Shown: piece after piece, positions 36,217 through 44,426 of the stretch
Position numbering within the stretch: the stretch's first letter is position 1
Layout of the letters: each line of letters opens with the position of its first letter
DNA from: Gallionella sp.
Lineage (GTDB): Bacteria > Pseudomonadota > Gammaproteobacteria > Burkholderiales > Gallionellaceae
Assembly: GCA_028687575.1 (NCBI GenBank)
Contig: JAQTZW010000011.1
Span: 1-64,000 of the forward strand
Reading direction: 5' to 3'
Length of the DNA stretch: 64,000 bases
The notes under the pieces: model-generated
What the model saw: only the letters and a program-made list of their open reading frames with translations
Database searches by the model: none
Told to the model about the DNA's origin: nothing
Position numbers and translations under genes: made by a program

Positions 36217-36792
36217 TCAGCTCTCGTCTACGTCTGTTCTGGGTGCGCATGTTTTTCCAAAGTTTTTAAGCTGTTCGCGCACCGCCTCGGGCATCACGCT
36301 GCGCGGCCTGGCCGTTGGCATCTCCCCCCTTGATAAAGGGGGGCCGGGGGGGATTGCGACGCCCGTCGGCGTATGCCCGGCGCGCTGCGCCTCCTGCCGC
36401 GTCTCGGCGCGCGCCTCGGCCTTGAGGTTGTAGCCCTCGATGATGCTGAGCAGGTAGCCATGACTCTTGAGCGGCAGGGTGAGCGCGTCGCGCTTGGTAA
36501 CCATCTCTTCCAGCGCCATGCGCCAGTAGTCCTGCGGGGCTGACCAGATGCGCCCGCCGCGCTCGATCCTGGCATCACTGATCATCGGGGCCAGCTCGTT
36601 CAGCAGCGTGGCCACACGATCCATAGACAGCTGGCGCTGTGCCGGGCGGAACAGCGCCACGTACTGCACCAGCAGCTTACCGAGCGGGGCAGGCATGGCC
36701 AGTGCGGCCATCACCGCCTCGCGCGCGCCCTCGTGGCCCAGCAGCACGTCCAGGCTGGCAACTGCACCGCAGGCCGGGCAGCTGAGTTTCAT
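36217..36792 (-). CDS. Early-region protein with N-terminal CxxC and an inserted palindrome
   Basis: 191 residues. It starts MKLSCPACGAVASLD, a half zinc ribbon, followed by helices with EARAETRQEAQRAG. Residues around 147-158 (IPPGPPLSRGEM) are encoded by the short palindrome 36324-36343, a relative of the insert in host cusA. Conserved in position in Mu-like phages as far as I recall, but without known function. It overlaps the upstream gene as ATGA. Confidence 0.7.
   Translation of the reverse strand: MKLSCPACGAVASLDVLLGHEGAREAVMAALAMPAPLGKLLVQYVALFRPAQRQLSMDRVATLLNELAPMISDARIERGGRIWSAPQDYWRMALEEMVTKRDALTLPLKSHGYLLSIIEGYNLKAEARAETRQEAQRAGHTPTGVAIPPGPPLSRGEMPTARPRSVMPEAVREQLKNFGKTCAPRTDVDES
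36324..36343. repeat. Palindromic repeat related to the cusA insert
   Basis: CCCCCCTT and AAGGGGGG pair around GATA, and the sequence continues GGCCGGG, the same flank as in cusA. Both copies are in frame and read PPLSRG. One copy is host, one is phage. Confidence 0.7.
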
Positions 36793-37595
36793 GCACGCAC
36801 CCCGTCCGGCAAGACGCTGGCCAGGAACTGATCCAGCCGCTGCAACTGCGCGGGATTGAGGCTGATCACCTCGTCGCCGACGGTGATGTGCAGGTGGTAG
36901 GTGTCCGACAGCATCAGGCCGAACTGGGTGTCCGGCGACCGTTGGCTACGGGGGGGCTCGGCAGGTGCCACCGCAGCAGCGGGCGGCGTGTGCGGGGCTT
37001 TTTGCGGATGGTACTCACGCCGCTTTGCTCCCGGATGCAGCGTCAACACACCATCGGCATCGTTCTGCCGCAGCGCTCCGGCAGCGATCGCGTTAGTGAT
37101 GAGTTTCACCGCCTGCCTCTTGTTGCTGCCGTCCGGCTGCACGAAGCGGCGCATCACGTCGTCACGCTTGATGCCGGGATGGACGGCGACCAGCGCGCAG
37201 AGCTGCTCGCGGGTCACGGGCAGCAAGCTCTCCACCTCGCTTGCTGCCTCGCGCTTAACTGCTGATGTGCCGATGTGCATTTCTTTCTCCTTTTCATTGA
37301 TGTTTTTAAGATGTGCCGCGACCTCGGCACGTTTTTTTGCCTGGACTGCCTCCGATAGGCGCGGCATGTCGCGGAAATGCCCGTGTATCGGCGGGTTGAT
37401 GATGCCGGTACGCCAAACCAGCGCGCTGCAGACACCGCCTCGAGTAACCTCTGCCGCGTTGATCTCGCCGCTGTCGCGCAGCGCGGCAAGTGCAGCACTC
37501 AGCGCCTGGCGATCGCCGAGCGTATCCAGCGTGGATACATTCACCGGGTTCTGGCTGGAGCTTCCATCCAGGGCCTTCAGGATGGCGTCTCTCAT
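36789..37595 (-). CDS. Phage early protein with winged-helix-like segments
   Basis: 268 residues. Two helix-turn-helix-like units appear: residues ~15-60 (LGDRQALSAALAALRDSGEINAAEV) and ~125-185 (TREQLCALVAVHPGIKRDDVMRRF, RQAVKLITNAIAAGALRQ). A Pro/Ala-rich linker and a beta-rich end (YHLHITVGDEVISL) follow. A DNA-binding accessory role in replication-transposition is plausible from position between transposase B and gam. Overlaps both neighbours by 4 bp. Confidence 0.65.
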   Translation of the reverse strand: MRDAILKALDGSSSQNPVNVSTLDTLGDRQALSAALAALRDSGEINAAEVTRGGVCSALVWRTGIINPPIHGHFRDMPRLSEAVQAKKRAEVAAHLKNINEKEKEMHIGTSAVKREAASEVESLLPVTREQLCALVAVHPGIKRDDVMRRFVQPDGSNKRQAVKLITNAIAAGALRQNDADGVLTLHPGAKRREYHPQKAPHTPPAAAVAPAEPPRSQRSPDTQFGLMLSDTYHLHITVGDEVISLNPAQLQRLDQFLASVLPDGVRA

Positions 37596-37888
37596 CGCAG
37601 GGCCTCATCGTTCCAGCGCACCTCGCAGCCCAGGCGGAGGGTGAACCAGTAGCGCCGCTCGACATTGCCGACGCGCTCGAAGCGGTGCACCGCGCCCTCC
37701 AGCGCCCGGCACAGCGGGCTGGCCTTGATGTACACGCGCGGATGGCTCAGCCCGCGCTGCACGCCGGTCACAATAAACCCCTGCACCCGGCACCAGTTCA
37801 CGCAGGCCTGCGCAGCCAGCGCCACGTCGGCGCGCTGCGCGGGATCGGCCTTGGCCAGGGTGCTGAAAATCTTCAGGTTCGGTTTCAT
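37592..37888 (-). CDS. Small phage early protein of unknown function
   Basis: 98 residues, beginning MKPNLKIFSTLAKADPAQRADV, with a beta-rich C-terminal half (VERRYWFTLRLGCEVRW). It lies 9 bp after transposase B and overlaps the next gene by 4 bp, so it belongs to the same operon. No family recognised. Confidence 0.65.
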   Translation of the reverse strand: MKPNLKIFSTLAKADPAQRADVALAAQACVNWCRVQGFIVTGVQRGLSHPRVYIKASPLCRALEGAVHRFERVGNVERRYWFTLRLGCEVRWNDEALR

Positions 37889-37897
37889 GATTTCTCC

Positions 37898-39133
37898 TCA
37901 CAGTTCCTTGATGACATCCGCTCCGACCTTGTCTGCGCCGATCTCGGCGGCGAGGTTCAGGGCGTTGGTCACCAGGTTGTTCACCACCAGCGGGTACACC
38001 ATCGAGACACTCTTGCCGCCGGCCTTCTGACGCGTGAGGCGGGCGCGCATGGCGTCGAAGGCATCCCGCTCGAACAGTTCGTCCAAGCGCTTGCTCACGC
38101 GCTTGAACTTGAGCGTCAGGTACTCCTCCAGATTGCGGCCCAGCGGCACCAGCTCGGCTACTTCGCAACGGCGGATCACCTCGCGCGCCTCGTAGTTGGT
38201 GCGCTCGTCCAGCTTGGTCTTCAGCTCGGGCTGGCCGACCAGAATGATGGAGAGCAATTTCTTGAAGCCGTCTTCAAGCTCCCAGAATCGCTTGAGGAAC
38301 TTGAGTGTCTGGATGGAAAGGTCGTGCGCCTCCTCGATCAGCAGCGCATGGGCGTTGCCGGCGCGGCTGGAATCCTTGAGCAGCCTCTCGACCTGGCGCG
38401 CCTTGCCCTCCAGGCTGCGCTTGACCTTCTCGCCGGGTCGCAGGTCGTCAATGATGGCCTCGCAGATCGCGCCGGCAGTCAGCGTGCCCTTGTCGATCAA
38501 ACGCGGCTGGATCAGGACGATCAGTTGCGAGTCGCGCTGCACGCGGTCCACCAGGTCGCGGCGCAGTACTGTCTTTCCCGCGCCGGATTCGCCCACCACG
38601 GCGAGGAATCCGCCGTGCTTGGCGGTGCTGAACATCGCCTCGCGGATGTAGCGCTGGTCGGCGGCGAGGAACACATCCTCCGGGCCTTGCACGTCCTCAA
38701 CGAACGGGTCACGAAAAATTCCAAAGTGTTTCTTTGCGGTGGGGCTGAGCATTTCAATCTCCAGGGGTTCGATTTCAGGTTGCAGGCGGGCCGGCTTCTG
38801 GCCTATGTGGACGCCGACCGGGTGGGCATTGCGCGCGGCATCGCCATCGTCTATCTCCCAGATGTGCGCGATGTCCAGTTCGTCCACGTCGTGCTGGCGC
38901 AGGAACTCTGCGGTCTGGCGCTTGATGCTTTCCATCGAGGTCAGCTTCGGCCAGGTGCCCCAGTTCATGATCTGCGTGGCGGCGGAAAGCGACAGCGGCT
39001 TGCCCTCCACCCCGCGCCCGTCCTGCTTGATGGAGTTGGCCCAGTCGTTCTGGCGGATGCCGTGGCGCATCAGCACGGCCTTGAGTTTGAGCGGCATATA
39101 GACTGGCTCCTTAAGTGCGGTCGCGGTTTTCAT
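37898..39133 (-). CDS. Transposition protein B (MuB-like AAA+ ATPase)
   Basis: 411 residues. An N-terminal helix-turn-helix region (~15-70, RQNDWANSIKQDG) is followed by an AAA+ domain with Walker A VGESGAGKT (~160) and Walker B ALLIEEAHD (~233). MuB binds target DNA as filaments and delivers it to transposase A. The start at 39133 has a weak site, but a 19-codon leader ORF with a strong site overlaps it. Follows transposase A, as in Mu. Confidence 0.94.
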   Translation of the reverse strand: MKTATALKEPVYMPLKLKAVLMRHGIRQNDWANSIKQDGRGVEGKPLSLSAATQIMNWGTWPKLTSMESIKRQTAEFLRQHDVDELDIAHIWEIDDGDAARNAHPVGVHIGQKPARLQPEIEPLEIEMLSPTAKKHFGIFRDPFVEDVQGPEDVFLAADQRYIREAMFSTAKHGGFLAVVGESGAGKTVLRRDLVDRVQRDSQLIVLIQPRLIDKGTLTAGAICEAIIDDLRPGEKVKRSLEGKARQVERLLKDSSRAGNAHALLIEEAHDLSIQTLKFLKRFWELEDGFKKLLSIILVGQPELKTKLDERTNYEAREVIRRCEVAELVPLGRNLEEYLTLKFKRVSKRLDELFERDAFDAMRARLTRQKAGGKSVSMVYPLVVNNLVTNALNLAAEIGADKVGADVIKEL

Positions 39134-39170
39134 GGAATCCCCCGCCGTTGTTTGCGATTACCTGTTTCAT
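39111..39170 (-). CDS. 19-residue leader ORF overlapping the transposase B start
   Basis: ATG 39170 is preceded by AGGAGG at 9 nt, the best ribosome site in the interval, and the frame ends 23 bp inside the B gene (MKQVIANNGGGFHENRDRT). Its translation would bring ribosomes to the weak B start. Could also be chance. Confidence 0.4.
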   Translation of the reverse strand: MKQVIANNGGGFHENRDRT

Positions 39171-39222
39171 TGCTACAATCCTCCTCGTTGTTTGCTACAA
39201 CACGCCGCCCTCGCGGCACCCA

Positions 39223-39252
39223 TCAAGGCCGGGCTCCTAACCCCGGCCTTGA
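39223..39252 (+). terminator. Hairpin between transposase A and B genes
   Basis: TCAAGGCCGGG (39223-39233) pairs with CCCGGCCTTGA (39242-39252). A T-run follows on the plus strand only, so it may stop antisense transcription, or act as an mRNA stem on the A-B message. Confidence 0.5.
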
Positions 39253-39258
39253 ATCTTT

Positions 39259-41040
39259 TTAGCCCACCAGGCGCAATGCCGGTGCGGCAAACTTTCCTTT
39301 GCCTTCCAGCCGATCTGCGGCTTCCTGCAGCTGCTCTTCCATTACGCCGGATGGGTACCAATCGGCGATGCTGGCGTATTCCTCGGTCGTCACCGGCCTG
39401 CCGAAGATTTCGCGCAGCGCCTTGCCGATCTGCACCCGATTGAGCGGCTTGATCTCGATCTGCACCGGGTTCGGCACATTGAGCGCGGTGCCGCGCTTTG
39501 GCAGGTAGGCGGGCAACACGGTGTCGGTGACTGGCTTGTACGGGTCCAGCTCGCCACCGAACGCCAGGTGTTTGCCCTTGCGCGCCTCGGCTGCGGCTTC
39601 CAGCGTGTCGGCCCCCATAACCAGCATCTCGTTGTCCTTGGCGTTGCGCTGCGCCTTGGTATCGGCGTGGCGCGAGTAGGATTCACAGATCACCGGCGCA
39701 CCGTCTCGGAAGCCGAACTCGTTGCGCTCAACCTTCTCGACCACATGGAATACATCGCGGCCATCCTCCCCGGCGATCACGATCTGCGCGGCGTTCTGCC
39801 GCCACGGATTTTTCACCACCATCACCTTCTGGCCGACGAACAGTCCGGCAGACTCGATCAGCGATGACACGTCGTATTCGTCGCCCTTGAAGCTGATGGT
39901 GAGTTTTGGCGTGACACTGCGGCTTTCCGGCTTGGAGTGCGCCAGCTCGCGGCAGGTAGCCTCATCCGGCGCGGTACGCAATTGCTCCTGGTTGATTTGC
40001 AGCCATACGCCATAGCGCGTCTGCTTGGTGCGGCTGTGGATGCTGGTGGCATTGAATACGCGCATCCAGCGCCACGCGGCCTGGTTAAGTTCTTCCAGGC
40101 TGTTGATCGCGATGAATTTCAGGCCGCTCTCGAACTGCCGCTCGACCTGGTCGTTCATGCGCTCGACCTGCCCCTTGGCGCGCGGGTTACCGGGCTTGTT
40201 GACCTGCACATGCACTTGCAGGCTGCGGCAAAGGTTCTTGAACACCGCGCCGGTATTGGCACTGCCCGGATCGACCATCACGATGAATGGCACGCCGTGG
40301 AAGGGGTCGTGCTCGCCGCGCTTCTGGACGGCATGGATGAAGATGTTGGCCAGATTCTCGCCGCTCTCCGCGCCGAGCACATATTCGACATACACCGTGC
40401 CGCTGGTGTGGTCGGTAATGACGTAGCGCCAGACGCGATCCTGCGCGATGCGGGCAAGATTCTTGGGCTTGTTCTTGTAGAACTCGTCGGCATCCATCAC
40501 CTGCAGGCCGCGATTGGCGTCCGCCTCGCTCTTCAGGTAATACAGCACGCACAGCGACGGGTCGATTTCCCAGACGTGGTTGGGGTGCAGGCTTTGCATC
40601 TCCGTCACCGGCGCCGGCGCGTTCAGCTGGTCCGGATGCAGCTTGTAATGGCGCAGCGCGCGGGCCACGGTGGAAACGGACAGGCGGATCATCTCGCCGG
40701 TTTCTTCGTCCACCCGTGCGGCGGCGATCTTGCCGTTGGCGATCAGGATGTCCATCGCCTGCTGGATACTCATCAGGCGCTTGTTGTTGCGGCGGGTGGA
40801 CTCCATCAGCACCGCCGAAATCAGCTGCGCGTCATCGAACAGCAGCACGATCTTGCCCGCATCGTTGCGGCGCTTGCGCTGCTGGCGCACGGATACCTCG
40901 CCCAGCTTGCGGTGCAGCGTGGCGATGGACATGCCCAGCTCGTCCGCCACCCTGGCGTAGAACTCGCTCTTACCCCCGTGCGGCAGCGACCGAGACTGCT
41001 GTGCGATGCCGACCAGACGTTCTGTGATGACCGCGTTCAT
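39259..41040 (-). CDS. Transposase A (MuA-like DDE recombinase)
   Basis: 593 residues. The N-terminal part has DNA-binding helices (LGMSIATLHRKLGEV, LSVSTVARALRHY). The catalytic RNaseH core shows the DDE pattern in HPNHVWEIDPS (first Asp), FIVMVDPGSANT (second Asp) and NPRAKGQVERMN (Glu). The Mu-type C-terminal beta-barrel follows (VGQKVMVVKNPW). It should bind the GATAAAT-type sites at both prophage ends and carry out strand transfer with the 6-bp target duplication seen here. Confidence 0.96.
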   Translation of the reverse strand: MNAVITERLVGIAQQSRSLPHGGKSEFYARVADELGMSIATLHRKLGEVSVRQQRKRRNDAGKIVLLFDDAQLISAVLMESTRRNNKRLMSIQQAMDILIANGKIAAARVDEETGEMIRLSVSTVARALRHYKLHPDQLNAPAPVTEMQSLHPNHVWEIDPSLCVLYYLKSEADANRGLQVMDADEFYKNKPKNLARIAQDRVWRYVITDHTSGTVYVEYVLGAESGENLANIFIHAVQKRGEHDPFHGVPFIVMVDPGSANTGAVFKNLCRSLQVHVQVNKPGNPRAKGQVERMNDQVERQFESGLKFIAINSLEELNQAAWRWMRVFNATSIHSRTKQTRYGVWLQINQEQLRTAPDEATCRELAHSKPESRSVTPKLTISFKGDEYDVSSLIESAGLFVGQKVMVVKNPWRQNAAQIVIAGEDGRDVFHVVEKVERNEFGFRDGAPVICESYSRHADTKAQRNAKDNEMLVMGADTLEAAAEARKGKHLAFGGELDPYKPVTDTVLPAYLPKRGTALNVPNPVQIEIKPLNRVQIGKALREIFGRPVTTEEYASIADWYPSGVMEEQLQEAADRLEGKGKFAAPALRLVG

Positions 41041-41049
41041 GGCTTCCCC

Positions 41050-42030
41050 TTACGCCTTGCTGCCTTTACCTGCCTTGGCTGCCGCTTCCGCCACAGCCTT
41101 TGCGGCGGCTTCTTCTGCGCCAGGGCGTAGCCATGCCGGCATCTCGTCGCCGTCCGGCACCGCCTTCACGTTGAAGCGGTTGCGCAGGCCGATCAGCGCG
41201 CGCTCGATCTGCGCCAGGCAGCCGGACATGAACTCTTCGTGGGTGCAGTCGTTTTCTTCGGCATGTGCTGCCAGCGCCTCGAACCCCGGCGTGAGCTTGC
41301 CCAGGATGGTGGCCTCGGCCTCGAAAGCGAACAGGTTCACTTCTTCGCGGAGTTGCGCGCCTTCTTCGTCCGGACTGGCGGTCTCGACGCGCTTCTGAAG
41401 CTTGTGAAGCTGTTTTTCCTGGGCGTTGAGCTTCTCGTCTTTCTTGCGGATCACCTCGCCTTGGGCTTCGTAGTTTTCCCGCGATTCACGCAGCGCAGCG
41501 CGCAGTTCCTTGACCGACATGGTGGCAATCTTGTCCAGATGCAGGTCGCCGGTCTGTCCGGTCAGTTCCAGCTCTTCGAGCTGCTCGTCGTCCAGCACCA
41601 GCATCTCGAACAGCTTGGTCTGGTTGCCCGCCGCTTTCAAAAGGTGCGTTGACGCACCATTTGAAAACTTGACGGCGGCCTGCATGAATCGTTTTGATAC
41701 GGTATGGTCAATACCAAGCACATCCAGCCGCGCCATGAAATTGCCATGCCCGCAGGCCGCCTTCAGCACCGCCAGCCCGCGCCCGACCTCAAGACAGGCC
41801 TCCACGCTGCGGCGCATGTTGGCGCCGATGTCGCGCTGGATCAGGTCCGGGTCGGTGCAGTCGGCGGGCAACTGGTAGCCGACCTGCGCAGCCACGGCAC
41901 GCACGTTGGCGTCGAGCTGAGTGGTCAGTGCGGACAGTTCCTGGGCTGCCTGCTGCGCCTCGTCAATACGCACCGGGTTGAAGCCGTCCTGCGCCGGGTT
42001 GAGTTCCTTGCTTTTTGCTGACCTTGCCAT
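41050..42030 (-). CDS. Phage early protein, DUF3102-like
   Basis: 326 residues. The segment RRSVEACLEVGRGLAVLKAACGHGNFMARLDVLGI (~70-105) is the hallmark of DUF3102 phage/plasmid proteins. A coiled coil (~200-240) and a helical C-terminus with an Ala/Lys tail follow. Such genes accompany transposase or replication genes; the molecular role is unknown. It lies 9 bp upstream of transposase A. Confidence 0.75.
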   Translation of the reverse strand: MARSAKSKELNPAQDGFNPVRIDEAQQAAQELSALTTQLDANVRAVAAQVGYQLPADCTDPDLIQRDIGANMRRSVEACLEVGRGLAVLKAACGHGNFMARLDVLGIDHTVSKRFMQAAVKFSNGASTHLLKAAGNQTKLFEMLVLDDEQLEELELTGQTGDLHLDKIATMSVKELRAALRESRENYEAQGEVIRKKDEKLNAQEKQLHKLQKRVETASPDEEGAQLREEVNLFAFEAEATILGKLTPGFEALAAHAEENDCTHEEFMSGCLAQIERALIGLRNRFNVKAVPDGDEMPAWLRPGAEEAAAKAVAEAAAKAGKGSKA

Positions 42031-42040
42031 TTGTGTCTCC

Positions 42041-42340
42041 CTATGTGCGTGTGAAGTTGTGTTTGAGTTCGGTCACCTTGCGCTCGGCCTCGCCGATGTC
42101 GGCCAGCACGCGACCGAATATCTGGCCCATGCGAGCGGTCGGGTGAAAATGGCCGGTGGCCTCGTCCTTGCGCGCCCAGCCTTTGTCTATCAGGGTCCGC
42201 ATCATCACGGTGACGTTGCTGGGCGAAAGCCCCAGGCCCTTGGCCAGCGCACCGTTGGATGCGCCGGCGACCACGCAGCCTGACAGCGCCTCGACCAGGT
42301 CGAGCATCTTTCCGGCTGAGTTACGGTCATCGGATTTCAT
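42041..42340 (-). CDS. Winged helix-turn-helix regulator
   Basis: 99 residues from ATG 42340, which overlaps the upstream stop (ATGA); a longer frame on the track only reflects the overlap. GKMLDLVEALSG, GALAKGLGLSPSNVTVMMRTLIDKGWARKDE and FHPTARMG are an IclR/MarR-type winged-helix with recognition helix and wing. Probably regulates early phage transcription. Confidence 0.8.
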   Translation of the reverse strand: MKSDDRNSAGKMLDLVEALSGCVVAGASNGALAKGLGLSPSNVTVMMRTLIDKGWARKDEATGHFHPTARMGQIFGRVLADIGEAERKVTELKHNFTRT

Positions 42341-42816
42341 TTTTCGCCCCCGTCGAAATCCAGCGTCGGCTGGATGTGCTGCTGCACGTTGCCGTGGTGC
42401 CAGGCGAGGCTCTCCAGCATCTCGGTGACGCGGTTCAGGGTTTCCTGCGCGCCTTCCTTGCCCTCGTAAAAGCGGGCCAGCGCGCCGATGGAATCGATGA
42501 AGCTCTGGTGTATTTCGCCCAGCTCGTGCGGCTTGACACTGCGTCCGGTGGGCACCTTGATCAACAAGCTCCCCCGGCTGTGCGCCAGCCAGCGGGTGAC
42601 GAAGTCGCAGCCGCAAGCGTGCTCGAATACGGGCAGCAAACGGGTGGGCATGCCGCCGCTCTCGATGTACTTGTACAGGGTGAACTGATTCGACAGGCCC
42701 ATCAGCGCAGCGATGCCGTCTACCGAGCGATGATGCACTTCCTTGGCGTGATCGATACACAGCCTGGTTGCCTCCTGCAGGCTGGCCGGCTGCACGCGTT
42801 TCCAATTCCGTTTCAA
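42337..42816 (-). CDS. Phage regulatory protein (CII-like HTH candidate)
   Basis: 159 residues from TTG 42816, chosen because AGGAGGGGG lies 5-6 nt upstream; the longer frame starts at TTG 42852 without a site. Residues ~20-60 (EATRLCIDHAKEVHHRSVDGIAALMGLSNQFTLYKYIE) fit a helix-turn-helix, as in phage regulators of the CII type. First gene of the transposition operon, just downstream of the palindromic promoter region at 42870-42885. Confidence 0.7.
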   Translation of the reverse strand: MKRNWKRVQPASLQEATRLCIDHAKEVHHRSVDGIAALMGLSNQFTLYKYIESGGMPTRLLPVFEHACGCDFVTRWLAHSRGSLLIKVPTGRSVKPHELGEIHQSFIDSIGALARFYEGKEGAQETLNRVTEMLESLAWHHGNVQQHIQPTLDFDGGEK

Positions 42817-42869
42817 AATTGCCCCCTCCTGTGTTTCCAAGTTATTTGCCAATCCAAATAAATTTCATT

Positions 42870-42885
42870 TTTGCTACTATGCAAA
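42870..42885. promoter_or_regulatory. Palindromic promoter/operator between divergent early genes
   Basis: TTTGC-TACTAT-GCAAA is a dyad containing an extended -10 (TGCTACTAT) for the plus-strand gene at 42940. Similar TTGCTACAA words occur twice upstream of transposase B (39171-39179 and 39192-39200). Confidence 0.45.
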
Positions 42886-42937
42886 TAGTTTTCGCGCCTT
42901 TAAATTGCAGCCATCGAACAATCAATGAACGGAGGGC

Positions 42938-43342
42938 TCATGAGCGACGAAAAACTAAGGCAAGAAATCGAGCGGCTGCGTGCCGAAATTGATGCAGTCG
43001 ATGATTGGGCGAACGGGATTTTTCAGATGCTTGTTCAGGTGCTGCCGCTTCTGGTACGCGACCATCCGAACGCATCGAAAATTCAGCACCTGCTGCATGA
43101 ATCCGATGCTCGTTACGAGGAGCTGCTGGCGCATCCGGAGCGCGCAGAAGAGGGCGAACCTGCCGGCCTGTATGAGGCTGGAGCGATGATGCATCGGCAA
43201 CTGAACATACTCGATCCAACTGATTTGCCAGCAAGATCGATTCGGCGACGCGGCGGGTGAGAATGACCTTACCGTTGGCGCGGCGGCTATGGCCGAGCAG
43301 TTGCTTGTCGAGCGGGAATCCGAAGTTGTCTTGAGTAGTCAT
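42938..43342 (-). pseudogene. Early-operon gene start, 3' part uncertain (possibly truncated)
   Basis: ATG 43342 sits behind TAGGAGC, where TAG is the stop of the preceding gene, so translation start here is well supported. The first ~42 residues (MTTQDNFGFPLDKQLLGH, RRVAESILLANQLD) look natural. Beyond about 43220 the frame is antisense to the plus-strand gene 42940-43260 and looks like shadow sequence. Likely a gene whose 3' end was replaced or lost. Confidence 0.5.
42940..43260 (+). CDS. Small coiled-coil phage protein, divergent from the early operon
   Basis: 106 residues from ATG 42940 with GGAGGG upstream. The N-terminal coiled coil (KLRQEIERLRAEIDAVDDW) is followed by a helical region (IFQMLVQVLPLLVRDHP, KIQHLLHESDARYEEL). 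The only plus-strand gene inside the early region. It overlaps, tail to tail, the coupled minus-strand gene starting at 43342, so one of the two must be degenerate or end earlier. Confidence 0.65.
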   Translation: MSDEKLRQEIERLRAEIDAVDDWANGIFQMLVQVLPLLVRDHPNASKIQHLLHESDARYEELLAHPERAEEGEPAGLYEAGAMMHRQLNILDPTDLPARSIRRRGG

Positions 43343-43350
43343 GGCAGCTC

Positions 43351-43659
43351 CTAGGCGGTGTGGATGTTGTGGCTCATAAATTCGCGCATCTCGTCCTGCA
43401 GCGCGTCGATCTGAGCGCAGGCGTCGTTGGCGATGGGATCGATGTTGCTCTGCAGCGCGAACGAGTCGAGCGAGCCGAGCGTGAACGCGATGTTCTGGAT
43501 GGCCGCATGCCGCTCGCTGACGAGGTTGAAGGCGCATAGCCAAGTGATTGCTCTGGTTTGGTCGAGGTATCGCCTGGCGGTTTCGGTCGCCGCATCGAGC
43601 TGCAGCTGAATCATGCGCTGGCCGTGATCGACGATCTGTTGGTGGGTGATGGTTTGCAT
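43351..43659 (-). CDS. Small phage early protein
   Basis: 102 residues from ATG 43659, behind TAGGAGC in which TAG is the Rha stop, so translation is coupled. The protein is helical (MQTITHQQIVDHGQRMIQLQLDAA in part, ETARRYLDQTRAITWL, QIDALQDEMREFM). A longer frame to 43905 overlaps Rha and is not used. No family recognised. Confidence 0.7.
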   Translation of the reverse strand: MQTITHQQIVDHGQRMIQLQLDAATETARRYLDQTRAITWLCAFNLVSERHAAIQNIAFTLGSLDSFALQSNIDPIANDACAQIDALQDEMREFMSHNIHTA

Positions 43660-43667
43660 GGCGGCTC

Positions 43668-44204
43668 CTAGTGGGCGAGTGGCAGCAAGCCTAGGCGACG
43701 GGCTGTACGGCGGTGGTAGCTGACGCTGGCGGCGGAGCGGTTGATGGTTGCGCCGATGGCGGCGCGTCGCTGGCCTTGCTCTGTGCCAGCCACTACGGGA
43801 GCGAGCAGCGGGCGCAGCTGGTGCAGGGCGGCGGCTTCGCGAGTGACGCGGGATTGCAGTTCGGCTTCGAGGGCATTGAAGGCTTGGATGAAGGCGATCT
43901 GCCAAGCCATTGCCTCTTTGCCAGTGAACCGCATTGCCAAGAATGCGAAGGCGTCGTGTGTTAGGCGATATTCAGGGCGACTTTCACCCTTGGCATCGAG
44001 GTAGTTAACCAGCGCAAAATTGCGCTGGTTAAACTCTGGATCAGGTGAGGTTTTGAGCAAGTTTTCGATTGCGCGAAGCACGTCTTTATGATTCTTGCCG
44101 AAACGCTCGGCGACGGCGCGTGAAGTAGTTAATGCCAGACCGTGATCGGTGAACAGCGATTCGCGGGCGGCGAGTGGATTGGGTAGGTTGAGGCAGGTTT
44201 GCAT
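43668..44204 (-). CDS. Rha-family phage regulatory protein
   Basis: 178 residues. LTTSRAVAERFGKNHKDVLRAIENLL, followed by FNQRNFALVNYLDAKGESRPEYRLTHDAFAFLAMRFTGKEA, is diagnostic of the Rha domain found in phage antirepressor-like regulators. The C-terminal ~70 residues differ and end in a helix-turn-helix-like segment (AAIGATINRSAASVSYHRR). It probably modulates lysogeny or early transcription. Confidence 0.9.
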   Translation of the reverse strand: MQTCLNLPNPLAARESLFTDHGLALTTSRAVAERFGKNHKDVLRAIENLLKTSPDPEFNQRNFALVNYLDAKGESRPEYRLTHDAFAFLAMRFTGKEAMAWQIAFIQAFNALEAELQSRVTREAAALHQLRPLLAPVVAGTEQGQRRAAIGATINRSAASVSYHRRTARRLGLLPLAH

Positions 44205-44219
44205 GGCGGGACCCTTGGG

Positions 44220-44426
44220 TTAGATAGCGCTGATCTGTTCGGTCTCTGGGTCGAGGCCGAGCTTGTGGTAGATGTCGCGCCCGATGCCGTAGTGGCCGCG
44301 CCGTACGCCGCGAAACACGTCGGACACGTCGCGGTATTTCCAGCCGTTGGCCGCTGCCCAGGCTTTGATGGTGAGACCCTGCTTGCGCAGGTCTTGTTTG
44401 ATGTCATTCGCTTTTACGATTCGCAT
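44220..44426 (-). CDS. Small DNA-binding protein, Ner/Cro-position
   Basis: 68 residues, first gene of the minus-strand early operon. IKQDLRKQGLTIKAWAAANGWKYRDVSDVFRG reads as a helix-turn-helix. It faces the repressor across a 120-bp intergenic region, the place of Ner in Mu, a negative regulator of early and repressor promoters. It is not a close Ner match by eye. GGAGCC precedes ATG. Confidence 0.75.
   Translation of the reverse strand: MRIVKANDIKQDLRKQGLTIKAWAAANGWKYRDVSDVFRGVRRGHYGIGRDIYHKLGLDPETEQISAI

Noticed and set aside
37490..39262. 590-codon plus-strand ORF
   Set aside because: It lies antisense to transposase B and the next early genes, whose motifs are unambiguous; long open antisense frames are common in GC-rich coding DNA.
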